Assembly (NCBI GenBank): GCA_021828105.1
Contig: JAKATG010000003.1
Location: 248,001-312,000, forward strand
DNA: 64,000 bases
Origin: Taklimakanibacter sp021828105
GTDB lineage: Bacteria; Pseudomonadota; Alphaproteobacteria; Rhizobiales; Aestuariivirgaceae
Reading direction: 5' to 3'
The notes beneath the pieces were generated by a model, which saw nothing but the letters and a program-made list of their open reading frames with translations, made no database searches and was not told the origin of the DNA. The stretch's first letter is position 1, and every line of letters starts with the position of its first letter. A program made the translations under genes and the position numbers. Positions 9,477 to 18,159 of this stretch are shown one piece after another.

Positions 9477-11187
9477 CCTTTATGACGTCATCATCGTCGG
9501 CGGTGGCCATAACGGCCTCGTCGCCGCCAATTATCTGGGACGCGCCGGCAAGAAGGTGCTGGTGGTCGAGCGCCGCGAGATTCTGGGCGGCGCCTGCGTG
9601 ACGGAAGAGTTCTTCCCCGGCGCGCGCTTCTCTTCCTGCGCCTTCATCCAGGCGGTGCTGAAGCCGCGCATCATCGACGAGCTCGAGCTTGTCAGCCGCT
9701 TCGGCCTCGAAATGTATGCGCCCGACCCGCAAGGCTTTGCGCTGTTCGACGACGCCTCGCATATCTTCGTCTGGCAGGACATCGACAAGACGCTGAAGCA
9801 GCTGGAGAAGATCGCGCCCGCGGATGCCAAGGGGCTGCTGCGCTTCGGCTCCAGGCTCCGGCGCTTCGGCGACCTCACCAGTCACTGGACGCTCGCCAAC
9901 CCGCCGACGCGCTCGGAGATGATGAAACTCTTCGAGGAGACGGGGGAAGAGGACCTCCTCAACGAATTCCTGTTCGGCTCGACCCGCGATCTGCTCTCGC
10001 GCTATTTCACCTCCGACCAGATCCGCGGCTTCTATACGTTCTTCGGCATCGTCTCGATCTGGGGCGGGCCGTCGACGCCGGGCACCGGCTATCTCTTCGG
10101 CTATCACGCGTCCGGCGAATTCGAGGGCACGTTCGGCCGCTGGGCTTTTCCGAAAGGCGGCATGGGCTCGATCACCACGGCGCTGGAGAAAGGGGCGACG
10201 GCCCATGGCGTGACCCTCCTCACCGGAGCGCCCGTCGCCGAAATCCTGATCAGCGACGGCAAGGCGAAAGGGGTGAGGCTTGCCGACGGACGCACCTTCC
10301 ATGCCAAGGCCGTCATGTCGAATGCCGATCCCAAGCGGACGCTCGGCCAGCTCGTTCCGGCAAGGGCCTTGACCCAAGAATTCCGCGGCAAGGTGGCGCG
10401 CATCGACACCAGGGGCTCGATGGCGCGCTTGCATCTCCTCATCGATGAGCTGCCGCAATATCTCGGCTTCAAGGATGCGAAACCCGGCCCGCAGCATCGC
10501 GGTCACGCCATATTGGGCGGATCCGAGGAGCGTTTCGAGGACGCCTATATGGCGATGCTGCGCGGGACCTTCCCCGAGCATTTCCCGATCGAGGCGATCA
10601 TCCAGTCGGTGACCGACGACAGCCTGGCACCGCCCGGCAAGCACTGCATGATGCTGGGCGTGCAGAACCTGCCCTTCGAGCTGAGCGATGGCGACTGGGA
10701 CAGCCGCAAGCCCGAATTCGAGAACCGCGTACTCGAGTCGCTCTATAAGTTCGCGCCCAATCTGCGCGGTCATATTCTCGGCTGCCACACCATCACGCCC
10801 CTCGATCTCGAGCGCACCTATGGCATCACCGGCGGCAACATCTTCCACGTGGCGATGACGATCGAGCACATGTTCAACAACCGTCCCCTGCCCGAGCTGT
10901 CGGATTACCGCACGCCTGTCGCGGGGCTCTATCTGTGCAGCGCCGGCACGCATCCGGGCGGCGGCGTCATCGGGGCACCCGGCCACAATGCCGCGCAAAC
11001 GGTGCTCGCCGATCTCGACGGCAAGGCGAGGACGGCGCGCAAGCCTGACATCGCCGTCAAGGGACCCTCGGTCATCGACAGGGCGCTCGAGACCGATGCC
11101 GGGTCGCGTCTCGGCTATCTCTTTGCGCGGAGCCGCGCCTTCCGCGCCTTTTCGCGCCTCGCGATGAAGTCACGGGACAAAGAGTGA
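9466..11187 (+). CDS. FAD-dependent oxidoreductase, phytoene-desaturase/PYROXD2-like
   Basis: Flavoprotein of about 573 aa. The N-terminal Rossmann motif is DVIIVGGGHNGLVAANYLG, followed by the Glu that binds ADP-ribose (LVVERREILGGAC). The C-terminal FAD-contact motif is present (YLCSAGTHPGGGVIGAPGHN). The length and the GGACVTEEFFPGARFSSCAF segment resemble the PYROXD2-like branch of the phytoene-desaturase superfamily rather than carotenoid enzymes. ATG 9466 is preferred over 9460 because GGGGAGGA ends right at 9459. The gene overlaps the epimerase end by 11 nt, suggesting translational coupling. The substrate is unknown; in this operon it may oxidise a sugar-derived intermediate (inference). 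Confidence 0.85.
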   Translation: MAADLYDVIIVGGGHNGLVAANYLGRAGKKVLVVERREILGGACVTEEFFPGARFSSCAFIQAVLKPRIIDELELVSRFGLEMYAPDPQGFALFDDASHIFVWQDIDKTLKQLEKIAPADAKGLLRFGSRLRRFGDLTSHWTLANPPTRSEMMKLFEETGEEDLLNEFLFGSTRDLLSRYFTSDQIRGFYTFFGIVSIWGGPSTPGTGYLFGYHASGEFEGTFGRWAFPKGGMGSITTALEKGATAHGVTLLTGAPVAEILISDGKAKGVRLADGRTFHAKAVMSNADPKRTLGQLVPARALTQEFRGKVARIDTRGSMARLHLLIDELPQYLGFKDAKPGPQHRGHAILGGSEERFEDAYMAMLRGTFPEHFPIEAIIQSVTDDSLAPPGKHCMMLGVQNLPFELSDGDWDSRKPEFENRVLESLYKFAPNLRGHILGCHTITPLDLERTYGITGGNIFHVAMTIEHMFNNRPLPELSDYRTPVAGLYLCSAGTHPGGGVIGAPGHNAAQTVLADLDGKARTARKPDIAVKGPSVIDRALETDAGSRLGYLFARSRAFRAFSRLAMKSRDKE

Positions 11188-11188
11188 C

Positions 11189-11965
11189 ATGGCGATGCTC
11201 GAGGGAAAATCCGGCATCGTCACCGGCGCCGCAGGCGGCCTCGGCCGGGCCACGGCCGAGAGGCTCTGCGCCGAGGGTGCGCGCGTCGCGCTCGTCGACG
11301 TCAAGACGGACGCGCTCGATGCGATCGCCGCGGGCTTGCGCGAAAAAGGCTTCCAGGCGGTCGCCATCACGGCCGACATCTCGGACGAGGCCGACAGCGA
11401 GCGCATGGTCGGGGCGGCCGAAGCCCAATTCGGCCGGATCGACTTCATTCACCAGAATGCCGCGATCCAGATCGAGAAATTGCTGCATGAGACGAGCCCC
11501 GCCGAATGGGACCGGCTGATGGCGGTCAATCTGCGCTCGATGTTCTTGGGAAGCCGCGCCGTCATCCCGCGCATGATGCGCTCGGGCGGCGGATCGATCG
11601 TCAACAGCGGCTCGGTCCTCTCCTTCAGCGCCGATCAGATCCTGCCCGCCTATGTTGCCAGCAAGCATGGCGTGCTGGGCCTCACCCGCGCCATCGCGGT
11701 GACCGAGGCCTATGCGGAGGCCCGCATCCGCTGCAACTGCATTTGCCCGGGCGACATCCAGACACCGATGGTCGAGCGCTATTGGCAAGCCTCTCCCGAT
11801 CCGGCCGAGGCCAAGGCGCGGACCGTCGCGCATTATCCGGCAAAGCGCATTGCCACGCCCGCCGATGTCGCCGACGCCGTGTGCTTTCTCGTCTCGGACC
11901 GGTCGTCCTTCATCAACGGCGCCGAGATCGTCATCGACGGAGGAGTCACCGCCAAATGCTATTGA
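11189..11965 (+). CDS. SDR-family NAD(P)-dependent oxidoreductase
   Basis: Classical short-chain dehydrogenase of 258 aa, cytoplasmic. The cofactor motif TGAAGGLG is near residue 12. The catalytic Ser lies in VNSGSVLSF and the Tyr-x3-Lys in AYVASKHG. The C-terminal segment FINGAEIVIDGGVTAK is typical. An acidic residue after the second strand (LVDVKTD) suggests NAD(H) preference. It begins one base after the preceding stop codon and is clearly part of the same operon. It probably oxidises a sugar or polyol, or reduces the corresponding ketone; the substrate cannot be assigned from sequence. Confidence 0.92.
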   Translation: MAMLEGKSGIVTGAAGGLGRATAERLCAEGARVALVDVKTDALDAIAAGLREKGFQAVAITADISDEADSERMVGAAEAQFGRIDFIHQNAAIQIEKLLHETSPAEWDRLMAVNLRSMFLGSRAVIPRMMRSGGGSIVNSGSVLSFSADQILPAYVASKHGVLGLTRAIAVTEAYAEARIRCNCICPGDIQTPMVERYWQASPDPAEAKARTVAHYPAKRIATPADVADAVCFLVSDRSSFINGAEIVIDGGVTAKCY

Positions 11966-11988
11966 ACCCAACTCAGGAAGGAACACAA

Positions 11989-12651
11989 ATGGACCGTGCC
12001 GCCATTCTCGAAACCTGCCGGGCGGAACTCTATTCCGCCGTCGTCTCGGACACGCTCGATTCGCTGGGATATCGCCGACAAGTGGTCCAGTCGGTCCTGC
12101 AGCCGCTGCAGGACGGCATGCGCATCGTGGGCTTTGCGCGCGTCGGCATCTACATGCCGATCTTCCACGACGACGCCACGGTGAATGTCTATGAGCATGA
12201 GATCCGCCTCGTCGACGGCCTGAAGCAAGGCGAGGTGCCGGTCTTCGTCTGCCACGGCAATCGCCGCATCGCGCCCTGGGGCGAGTTGCTGTCGACGCGC
12301 GCGCAGTATCTGGGTTCGGCCGGCTGTATCACCGACGGCTGCGTGCGCGACGTCGACATGATCCGCGAGATGGGCTTCCCGGTCTTCGCCGGCGGCCGCA
12401 ACCCGGTCGACACGAAATATCGCGGCAAGATGATGTGGGCCGACGTGCCGGGCGTCATCGGCGAGGTCGAGGTGAGCTCGGGCGACCTGGTGATCGCCGA
12501 TCTCGACGGCATCGTCTTCGTTCCCGAGAGCCTGATCGAGACCGTGATGACGAAAGCGCTCGCCAAGGTCCGCGCCGAGACGACGGTGCGCGAGGAACTG
12601 CGCAACGGCGCCACCCTCGTCGAGGTCTTCGACCGCCACGGCATTTTGTGA
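11989..12651 (+). CDS. RraA-like/HMG-aldolase-type protein
   Basis: 220-aa member of the RraA / 4-hydroxy-4-methyl-2-oxoglutarate aldolase fold. The family signature is visible: GSAGCITDGCVRDVD, with the Arg-Asp pair used for pyruvate-enolate and metal binding in the aldolases, followed by GFPVFAGGRNPVDT. Relatives either cleave 4-carboxy-4-hydroxy-2-oxoadipate-type substrates, act as sugar-acid lyases or epimerases, or inhibit RNase E. The operon context of dehydrogenases and a sugar transporter favours a catabolic lyase role (inference). ATG 11989 is preceded by AGGAAGG and lies 23 nt after the SDR stop. Confidence 0.87.
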   Translation: MDRAAILETCRAELYSAVVSDTLDSLGYRRQVVQSVLQPLQDGMRIVGFARVGIYMPIFHDDATVNVYEHEIRLVDGLKQGEVPVFVCHGNRRIAPWGELLSTRAQYLGSAGCITDGCVRDVDMIREMGFPVFAGGRNPVDTKYRGKMMWADVPGVIGEVEVSSGDLVIADLDGIVFVPESLIETVMTKALAKVRAETTVREELRNGATLVEVFDRHGIL

Positions 12652-12664
12652 GAGGGAGGGTGCC

Positions 12665-13411
12665 ATGAAGCTCGCCGGCAAGAAGGCGCTGATCGTCGGG
12701 GCTTCATCGGGCGCGGGCCTCGCCACGGCGCGCCTCTTCGCGGCCGAGGGCGCGGAACTGGCGCTCATCGCCCGATCGAAGGAGAAGCTTGCCAAGGCCG
12801 CGGCCGAGCTCCAAGGAAAGACGCATGTCATCACGGCCGATGTCGGCGATACGGAATCCTGCGCCACGATCGTGCCCGAGGCGATCGCAAGCCTGGGCGG
12901 CCTCGATGCCGTCGTCTATGCCGCGGGCCTGTGCGAGCCCTGTCTGGTCAAGGACTTGACCGTCGAGCACTTCCGCCAGCATCTCGATGTCAATCTCACC
13001 GGCAATTTCATCGTCGCGCGCGCCGCCGCCTTGCATATGAACGAAGGCAAGGGGGGTTCAATCGTGAATTTCGCCTCCGAGCTCGCCCATATCGGCATGG
13101 GCTATTATGTGCATTATTGCGCCGCCAAAGCGGGCGTCGTCGGCCTCACCATGGCGCTCGCCGCCGAGATGGCGCCCAAGGTCCGCGTCAATGCGGTGAG
13201 CCCGGGCCCGATCGACACGCCGATGCTGGAAGCCGAGATCAAATGGTTCGGCGGCACGCAGGAAGTGATCGACGGCGCCATCGGCCGGGTGCCGCTGAAG
13301 CGCTTCGCCAAGCCTGAGGAAGTGGCGAAAGCGGTCCTGTTCCTCATCGCCGATGCGCCCTATGCGACCGGCAGCGCGCTCCGTCTCGACGGCGGCACCA
13401 CGATCATCTGA
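12665..13411 (+). CDS. SDR-family oxidoreductase
   Basis: Second short-chain dehydrogenase of the operon, 248 aa. The N-terminal nucleotide motif reads VGASSGAG. The catalytic triad is visible as Ser in NFASELAH and Tyr-x3-Lys in HYCAAKAG. The C-terminus YATGSALRLDGGTTII is typical. The basic LIARSKEKL after the second beta strand suggests NADP(H). It starts 13 nt after the RraA-like gene with GAGAGGGAGGG upstream. Two SDRs with different cofactor-binding residues in one operon suggest successive oxidation and reduction or epimerisation steps on the same carbon skeleton (inference). Confidence 0.92.
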   Translation: MKLAGKKALIVGASSGAGLATARLFAAEGAELALIARSKEKLAKAAAELQGKTHVITADVGDTESCATIVPEAIASLGGLDAVVYAAGLCEPCLVKDLTVEHFRQHLDVNLTGNFIVARAAALHMNEGKGGSIVNFASELAHIGMGYYVHYCAAKAGVVGLTMALAAEMAPKVRVNAVSPGPIDTPMLEAEIKWFGGTQEVIDGAIGRVPLKRFAKPEEVAKAVLFLIADAPYATGSALRLDGGTTII

Positions 13412-13425
13412 CCGGAGAAAGCCCC

Positions 13426-15042
13426 ATGCCGGTCGAGAGCACCTTGTGGGACTATATCGTCATCGGCGCCGGATCGGCCGGCTGCGTGGTGGCGAACCGG
13501 TTGTCGCAAAATCCCTCGAACAAGGTGCTTTTGCTCGAGGCCGGCGGCTCGGACAAATCGGTCTTCATCCAGATGCCGGCCGCGACCTATGTCAAAGGCA
13601 TCGGCAATCCGCGTTTCGACTGGATGTACCGCACCGAGCCCGACCCGACGATCGCCGGGCGCATCAGCATCTGGCCGCGCGGCAAGGTGATGGGCGGCAC
13701 GAGCGCCATCAACGGCATGCTCTATGTCCGCGGCTTTCCGCAGGATTTCGACCATTGGCGCGATCTCGGCAATCCCGGCTGGGGTTTTGACGACGTGCTG
13801 CCGCTGTTCAAGCGCCAGGAGGACAATGAGCGCGGGGCGTCGAGCCATCACGGCGCGGGCGGCCCGCTCAAGGTCTCGGATGTGCAGGAGCCGCATCCTC
13901 TGGCCCAGCTCTTCATCGAAGCGGCGAAGGCCTGCGGCCATTCCTACAATCCGGACCTCAACGGGCCTGAGATTGCGGGCTTCGGCTATGTCCAGGCGAC
14001 GCAGTGGAAGGGCTGGCGCTGCAGCGCGGCGCGCGCCTTCATCGATCCGGTGCGGCGGCGAGCGAACCTCGCGATCATGCCGCAAGCGCGCGCCATGCGC
14101 CTTCTGATCGAGGATGGCCGCGCGATCGGCGTCGAGGCGGAGATTGACGGCGAGATCCGCAGATTGCGCGCAGGCGGCGAGATCATCCTCGCGAGCGGCG
14201 CCGTCGCTTCGCCGCAGCTTTTGATGCTGTCGGGCATCGGCGATCCGGCCGAATTGCGCAAGCACGGCATCGAGGTCAAATGCGAAAGTCCCGAGGTCGG
14301 CCGCAACCTGCAGGACCATCCGGGCCTCGGGATGACCTATGAAGTTTCCATCCCGACTTTCAACAGCGAGATGGCGATGTGGAAGCAGGTGCTGCACGGC
14401 GCCAACTGGCTGCTGCGCGGCCGCGGCGTCGCCACGACTCCCGATGCGCATCTGGTCGGCTTCCTAAAATCCTCGCCGAGCGAGGACATCCCCGACATCC
14501 AGGTGCATGTGACGCCCGCCGGCTATCTGGTGGCGGGCGAAGGCGAACTGCTGCTGAAGGAGAATTCCTTCACCATCGTCGCCAGCGTCTGCCGGCCGAA
14601 GAGCCGCGGCCGTATCACGCTCAAGAATGCCGATCCCTTGTCGCCGCCATCGATCGATCATCGCCTGTTCGGCGATCCCGACGATCTCCATCGCCTGGCG
14701 CGCGGCATTCGCGCCGTCCGCCGGATCACCACCGCGATGCCATTGAAGGAAATCGTCAAGCGGCCGATCGCGCCCGCCTGGCATGACGTCTCCGACGACA
14801 CGATCGCCTCCTATCTCATCTGCAATGCCGGGACGATCTATCACCCTTCCGGCACCTGCCGCATGGGACCGGAAGCGAGCGCCATCGTCGATCCGAGGCT
14901 CAAGGTGAGAGGCGTTGGAGCCCTGCGCATTGCCGATGCCTCGATCATGCCGGCTTTGACCTCCGGCAATCTCAACGCACCCTGCATGATGATTGGTGAA
15001 AAGGCCGCCGAAATGATCCTGGCCGACAAAAAGCGGGCCTAG
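13426..15042 (+). CDS. GMC-family FAD oxidoreductase (choline-dehydrogenase-like)
   Basis: 538-aa glucose-methanol-choline oxidoreductase. It has the N-terminal FAD-binding motif VIGAGSAGCVVANRLS and the LLLEAGG Glu. The first GMC signature is RGKVMGGTSAINGMLYVRG and the second is GAVASPQLLMLSGIG. The C-terminal active-site region has His in IYHPSGTCRMG and Asn in SGNLNAPC. It oxidises primary alcohol groups using FAD and passes electrons to oxygen or a quinone. No signal peptide is seen, so it is probably cytoplasmic or peripheral. It starts 14 nt after the SDR. Its alcohol substrate is presumably a sugar or polyol imported by the downstream transporter. Confidence 0.93.
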   Translation: MPVESTLWDYIVIGAGSAGCVVANRLSQNPSNKVLLLEAGGSDKSVFIQMPAATYVKGIGNPRFDWMYRTEPDPTIAGRISIWPRGKVMGGTSAINGMLYVRGFPQDFDHWRDLGNPGWGFDDVLPLFKRQEDNERGASSHHGAGGPLKVSDVQEPHPLAQLFIEAAKACGHSYNPDLNGPEIAGFGYVQATQWKGWRCSAARAFIDPVRRRANLAIMPQARAMRLLIEDGRAIGVEAEIDGEIRRLRAGGEIILASGAVASPQLLMLSGIGDPAELRKHGIEVKCESPEVGRNLQDHPGLGMTYEVSIPTFNSEMAMWKQVLHGANWLLRGRGVATTPDAHLVGFLKSSPSEDIPDIQVHVTPAGYLVAGEGELLLKENSFTIVASVCRPKSRGRITLKNADPLSPPSIDHRLFGDPDDLHRLARGIRAVRRITTAMPLKEIVKRPIAPAWHDVSDDTIASYLICNAGTIYHPSGTCRMGPEASAIVDPRLKVRGVGALRIADASIMPALTSGNLNAPCMMIGEKAAEMILADKKRA

Positions 15043-15067
15043 GCCCTTGTCGCCGCAGTTCATTCAT

Positions 15068-15105
15068 GTATAATTTATAACAATAAATATTGTACAATAT
15101 ATAAC
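15068..15105. promoter_or_regulatory. AT-rich repeat and palindrome before sugar ABC operon
   Basis: The 83-nt gap between the GMC oxidoreductase and the sugar-binding-protein gene carries an AT-rich block. It holds two direct copies, TATAATTTATAAC (15070-15082) and TACAATATATAAC (15093-15105), and a perfect 14-bp palindrome ATATTGTACAATAT at 15087-15100. The second copy matches 8368-8380 (TACATTATATAAC) in 12 of 13 positions. This suggests the transporter genes have their own promoter under the same regulator as the epimerase operon. Confidence 0.5.
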
Positions 15106-15125
15106 AGCATGACGGAGGGAAGACA

Positions 15126-16391
15126 ATGAATAAGACCGCACTTTTCACATCTGCCGCTCTGGCGACCTTGCTCTTCTGGGCGGGGACAGCGGCCGCCGAC
15201 TGCGCCGGCAGCACTTTCGCAAGCCCAGCACCAAAGGACGTGTCCGGCACCGTCAAGGTCGTGATGGAGGACGTGACCGACACCGATTTCGTGAAGGCCA
15301 TGATCCCCGACTTCAACAAGCTCTATCCCAATGTGAAGATCGAGATCGAAGGCGCTGCCTATGACGTGATCCGCGACATGCAGATTGCCTCGTTGCAGCG
15401 CGGCACCGGCACGCAGAATCTGATGCAGGTCGACACCTCCTGGGTCTCCGAATATGACGAGGCCGGATTCCTCGAGGATCTGCGCCCGGCGATCGCTTGC
15501 CTGGGCGACGACTATAAATATGACGACTTCGCCGCGTCCTTCCGCAAGATCGGCCAGGTGGGCGAGAAAGTTCTGGGTGTGCCGTTCTACAGCTATCCGA
15601 CCGGCTTCGTTTATCGCACGGATCTGTGGGACAAGGCGCCGGAGACCCTCGATGAGCTCGTCGCCTCGGCCATCGCCAAGAAGACCGACAAGCGGGCGGG
15701 CATCGCGCTCCAGCAGAAGCAGGGCTTCGTGATCATGGAAGAGTGGAACGCCTTCCTGCTTTCGTCGGGCGGCCAGCTGCGCAAAGAGGACGGCACCTGG
15801 ACGATCGACACGCCCGAAGCCCGCAAGGCGCTCGAAGCCTATATGAAAGTCAGCAGGGAAGCGGCGCCCGCGGCGAGCCTCAATTGGGGTTTCGACGAGA
15901 CGATCCGCGCCGCCAAGAGCGACCAGGCTTCCGCGCTCACGACCTATGGCTGGGTCGTTCCGATCGTCAATGGCAAGGACTCGCAAGTGCCGGGCAAGTT
16001 CGCTCTCGCACCCTTCCCAGGCGGGCGCGGCACCGGCGGCACCTGGTCCTGGAGCATCCCGAAGAACGGCGAGAACAAGGAAGCAGCCTGGGCCTGGATC
16101 TCCTGGATCACGGCGCCGGCGCAAGAGAAGGTCCGGGTCATTTCGGGCGGTGCGCCGACCCGCGACAGCGCCATGATGGATCCCGATGTCTGGGCCAAGG
16201 GCGTTTCCGAAGACTATTATAAGACCTATAGCAAGGTCGCGGCCGCGGCCGTGCCGCTCTGCCTCGGCACCGGCTGCGCCGAAGCGATCGAAGCGGTGGG
16301 CGTCGAGATCAATGCCGCGGTCGCCAGCATCAAGTCGGTGGACGAGGCGCTGGCCGCCGCCCAATCCGCGGCGGAAAAGGCAACACGCTAG
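15126..16391 (+). CDS. Sugar ABC transporter, extracellular binding protein
   Basis: Periplasmic solute-binding protein of 421 aa in the MalE/UgpB-type (SBP family 1) group. The N-terminal signal peptide MNKTALFTSAALATLLFWAG ends near TAAA/DC. The mature part has the family features PDFNKLYPNVKIEIEG, VDTSWVSEYDEAGFL, GVPFYSYPTGFVYRTDLWDK and a C-terminal FPGGRGTGGTWSWSIPKNGENKEAAWAWI. GGAGGGA precedes ATG 15126. Two permeases and an ATPase follow directly, completing an ABC importer. Enzymes upstream (epimerase, SDRs) fit a mono- or oligosaccharide ligand, but the exact sugar is unknown. Confidence 0.93.
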   Translation: MNKTALFTSAALATLLFWAGTAAADCAGSTFASPAPKDVSGTVKVVMEDVTDTDFVKAMIPDFNKLYPNVKIEIEGAAYDVIRDMQIASLQRGTGTQNLMQVDTSWVSEYDEAGFLEDLRPAIACLGDDYKYDDFAASFRKIGQVGEKVLGVPFYSYPTGFVYRTDLWDKAPETLDELVASAIAKKTDKRAGIALQQKQGFVIMEEWNAFLLSSGGQLRKEDGTWTIDTPEARKALEAYMKVSREAAPAASLNWGFDETIRAAKSDQASALTTYGWVVPIVNGKDSQVPGKFALAPFPGGRGTGGTWSWSIPKNGENKEAAWAWISWITAPAQEKVRVISGGAPTRDSAMMDPDVWAKGVSEDYYKTYSKVAAAAVPLCLGTGCAEAIEAVGVEINAAVASIKSVDEALAAAQSAAEKATR

Positions 16392-16397
16392 AGCGAC

Positions 16398-17324
16398 ATG
16401 ACGACCGGCACGCTATCGCCAGATGTCCCGACGGCCGATCCGCCACGGATCGGCCGTCTCGAAAGGCTGGCCGGCAAGCTGCCCTTCCGCTGGTGGATGG
16501 CGCTGCCGCTGGTGCTGCTGCTCGGCATCTTCGTTCTCTATCCGCTCGGCTTTTCCTTCTATCTCTCGCTCACCAATTACAAGCTCACCAGCCGCAATCT
16601 CAGCTTTTTCGGCTTCGAGCAATATAACCGCGTCCTCACCGACGGCGATTTCACCGACTCGCTCAAGATCACACTGACCTTCGTCGTCGCCGCCGTCGTG
16701 ATCGAGCTCGTCCTCGGCCTTGCTCTGGCGCTGGCCCTGCAGCGCCAGCGCATCGCCCGCAATGTGACGCGCGCCTTGCTGTTCACGCCGATGTTCATAG
16801 CACCCGTCGCGGTCGGCCTCGTCTTCCGCTTCCTGCTCAACCAGCAATTGGGTCTCATTCCCAACGCCATCGCGAAGCTCGGCATCCATATCGACTTCTT
16901 CTCGCCCAACTATGCGCTTGCGTCGATGGTCCTGATCGATGTCTGGCAGTGGACGCCGTTCATGGTGCTGCTCTTCCTCTCGGCCCTGGAGAGCTTGCCG
17001 AAAGCGCCCTTCGAGGCGGCACGCGTCGATGGCGCCTCGGCCTGGCTGACCTTCAGGACCCTGACCTTGCCAATGCTCATGCCGGTCATCGGCATCGCCA
17101 CCGTCATCCGCGTCCTCGAGGCATCGAAGCTCTTCGAATATGTCTTCGTGATCACCAATGGCGGCCCCGGCGGGTCGACGGAAAGCCTGCAATTCATCAT
17201 GTACCAGACCGGCGTGCGCTTCTTCCGGCTGGCGGAAGCCTCGGCCATGGCCTTCGTCTTCCTGGCGGTGCTGGCGCTGCCCATCATCTGGATGCTGCGC
17301 CAGGTGAGAAAGGCGGAAGGATGA
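16398..17324 (+). CDS. Sugar ABC transporter permease (MalF-like)
   Basis: Inner-membrane permease of 308 aa with about six hydrophobic segments and a short cytoplasmic N-terminus (RIGRLERLAGKLPFRW). The cytoplasmic EAA loop that contacts the ATPase is seen as EAARVDGASAWLTFRTLTLP. It starts 6 nt after the binding-protein stop and overlaps the next permease by ATGA. With the binding protein, second permease and ATPase it forms a CUT1-type importer. Confidence 0.93.
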   Translation: MTTGTLSPDVPTADPPRIGRLERLAGKLPFRWWMALPLVLLLGIFVLYPLGFSFYLSLTNYKLTSRNLSFFGFEQYNRVLTDGDFTDSLKITLTFVVAAVVIELVLGLALALALQRQRIARNVTRALLFTPMFIAPVAVGLVFRFLLNQQLGLIPNAIAKLGIHIDFFSPNYALASMVLIDVWQWTPFMVLLFLSALESLPKAPFEAARVDGASAWLTFRTLTLPMLMPVIGIATVIRVLEASKLFEYVFVITNGGPGGSTESLQFIMYQTGVRFFRLAEASAMAFVFLAVLALPIIWMLRQVRKAEG

Positions 17325-18157
17325 ACGACGCGGCCCCCGGCACAAGGCTGACGCCCGCCGCCGAAGCGGGCCGGCTGCTGCTGATCGCCATGGCGGTCAC
17401 CGCGGTCCTGGTGCCGCTGCTGTGGATCGCCTTCGCCGCCTTCCGCACCCCGGCCGATCTCACCAATCCGGGAAGCTTCGCCATCGACCCGACGCTCGAC
17501 AATATGCGCGATATCGCCGAGGGCGGGATACCCGGTGCGGCGCTGCGCAGCATCATCGTCGGCTTCGCCGTCACCATCATCGGCGTCTTCGTAGGGGCGC
17601 TCGCCGGCTATTCCATCGCCCGCTTCCGCACCGGCGGCATTCCCTTGCGCTTCGCCATCCTCTTCCCCACCATCATCCCGCCGACCGTTCTCGCTTTCCC
17701 GCTCTTGGCGCTGGCGCTGCAGTTCAATCTCTCGGACAGCCTCATCGCCGTCATCGCGGCGCATCTCACCATTGTCGTGCCGATGATCACCTGGTTCATG
17801 ACCGGCTTCTTCGCCAGCGTGCCGCGCGAGGTGGAGGAGCAGGCGGCGATCGACGGCTATGGGCCTTTCGCCGCCTTCTGGCGCGTCGTCGTCCCCAATG
17901 TGCTGCCGGGTCTCGGCGCCTCCGCCCTCCTCGCCTTCATGATGTCGTGGAACGAATTGTTCTATGCGTTGGTGCTGGCGCCCGGCTCGTCGCAGACGCT
18001 CCCCGTCGCCATCTCGGGCTTCAACACCTTCCAGGGCGTGAAGCTCGGGCCGATGAGCGCGGCACTGTTGCTCACGGTGGCCCCGGTGATGGTGCTTTCC
18101 TTCGTCATTCAGAAACGGCTCGTCCGCGGCCTCGGCGGCAGCGGGGTCAAGGGCTAG
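17321..18157 (+). CDS. Sugar ABC transporter permease (MalG-like)
   Basis: Second inner-membrane permease, 278 aa. It starts at ATG 17321, overlapping the preceding stop by four bases (ATGA), which indicates translational coupling. About six hydrophobic segments are visible, and the EAA loop reads EEQAAIDGYGPFAAFWRVVVP. The PPTVLAFPL and MMSWNELFYALVLAPG segments are typical of MalG-type CUT1 permeases. It pairs with the MalF-like subunit just upstream. Confidence 0.93.
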   Translation: MNDAAPGTRLTPAAEAGRLLLIAMAVTAVLVPLLWIAFAAFRTPADLTNPGSFAIDPTLDNMRDIAEGGIPGAALRSIIVGFAVTIIGVFVGALAGYSIARFRTGGIPLRFAILFPTIIPPTVLAFPLLALALQFNLSDSLIAVIAAHLTIVVPMITWFMTGFFASVPREVEEQAAIDGYGPFAAFWRVVVPNVLPGLGASALLAFMMSWNELFYALVLAPGSSQTLPVAISGFNTFQGVKLGPMSAALLLTVAPVMVLSFVIQKRLVRGLGGSGVKG

Positions 18158-18159
18158 TC

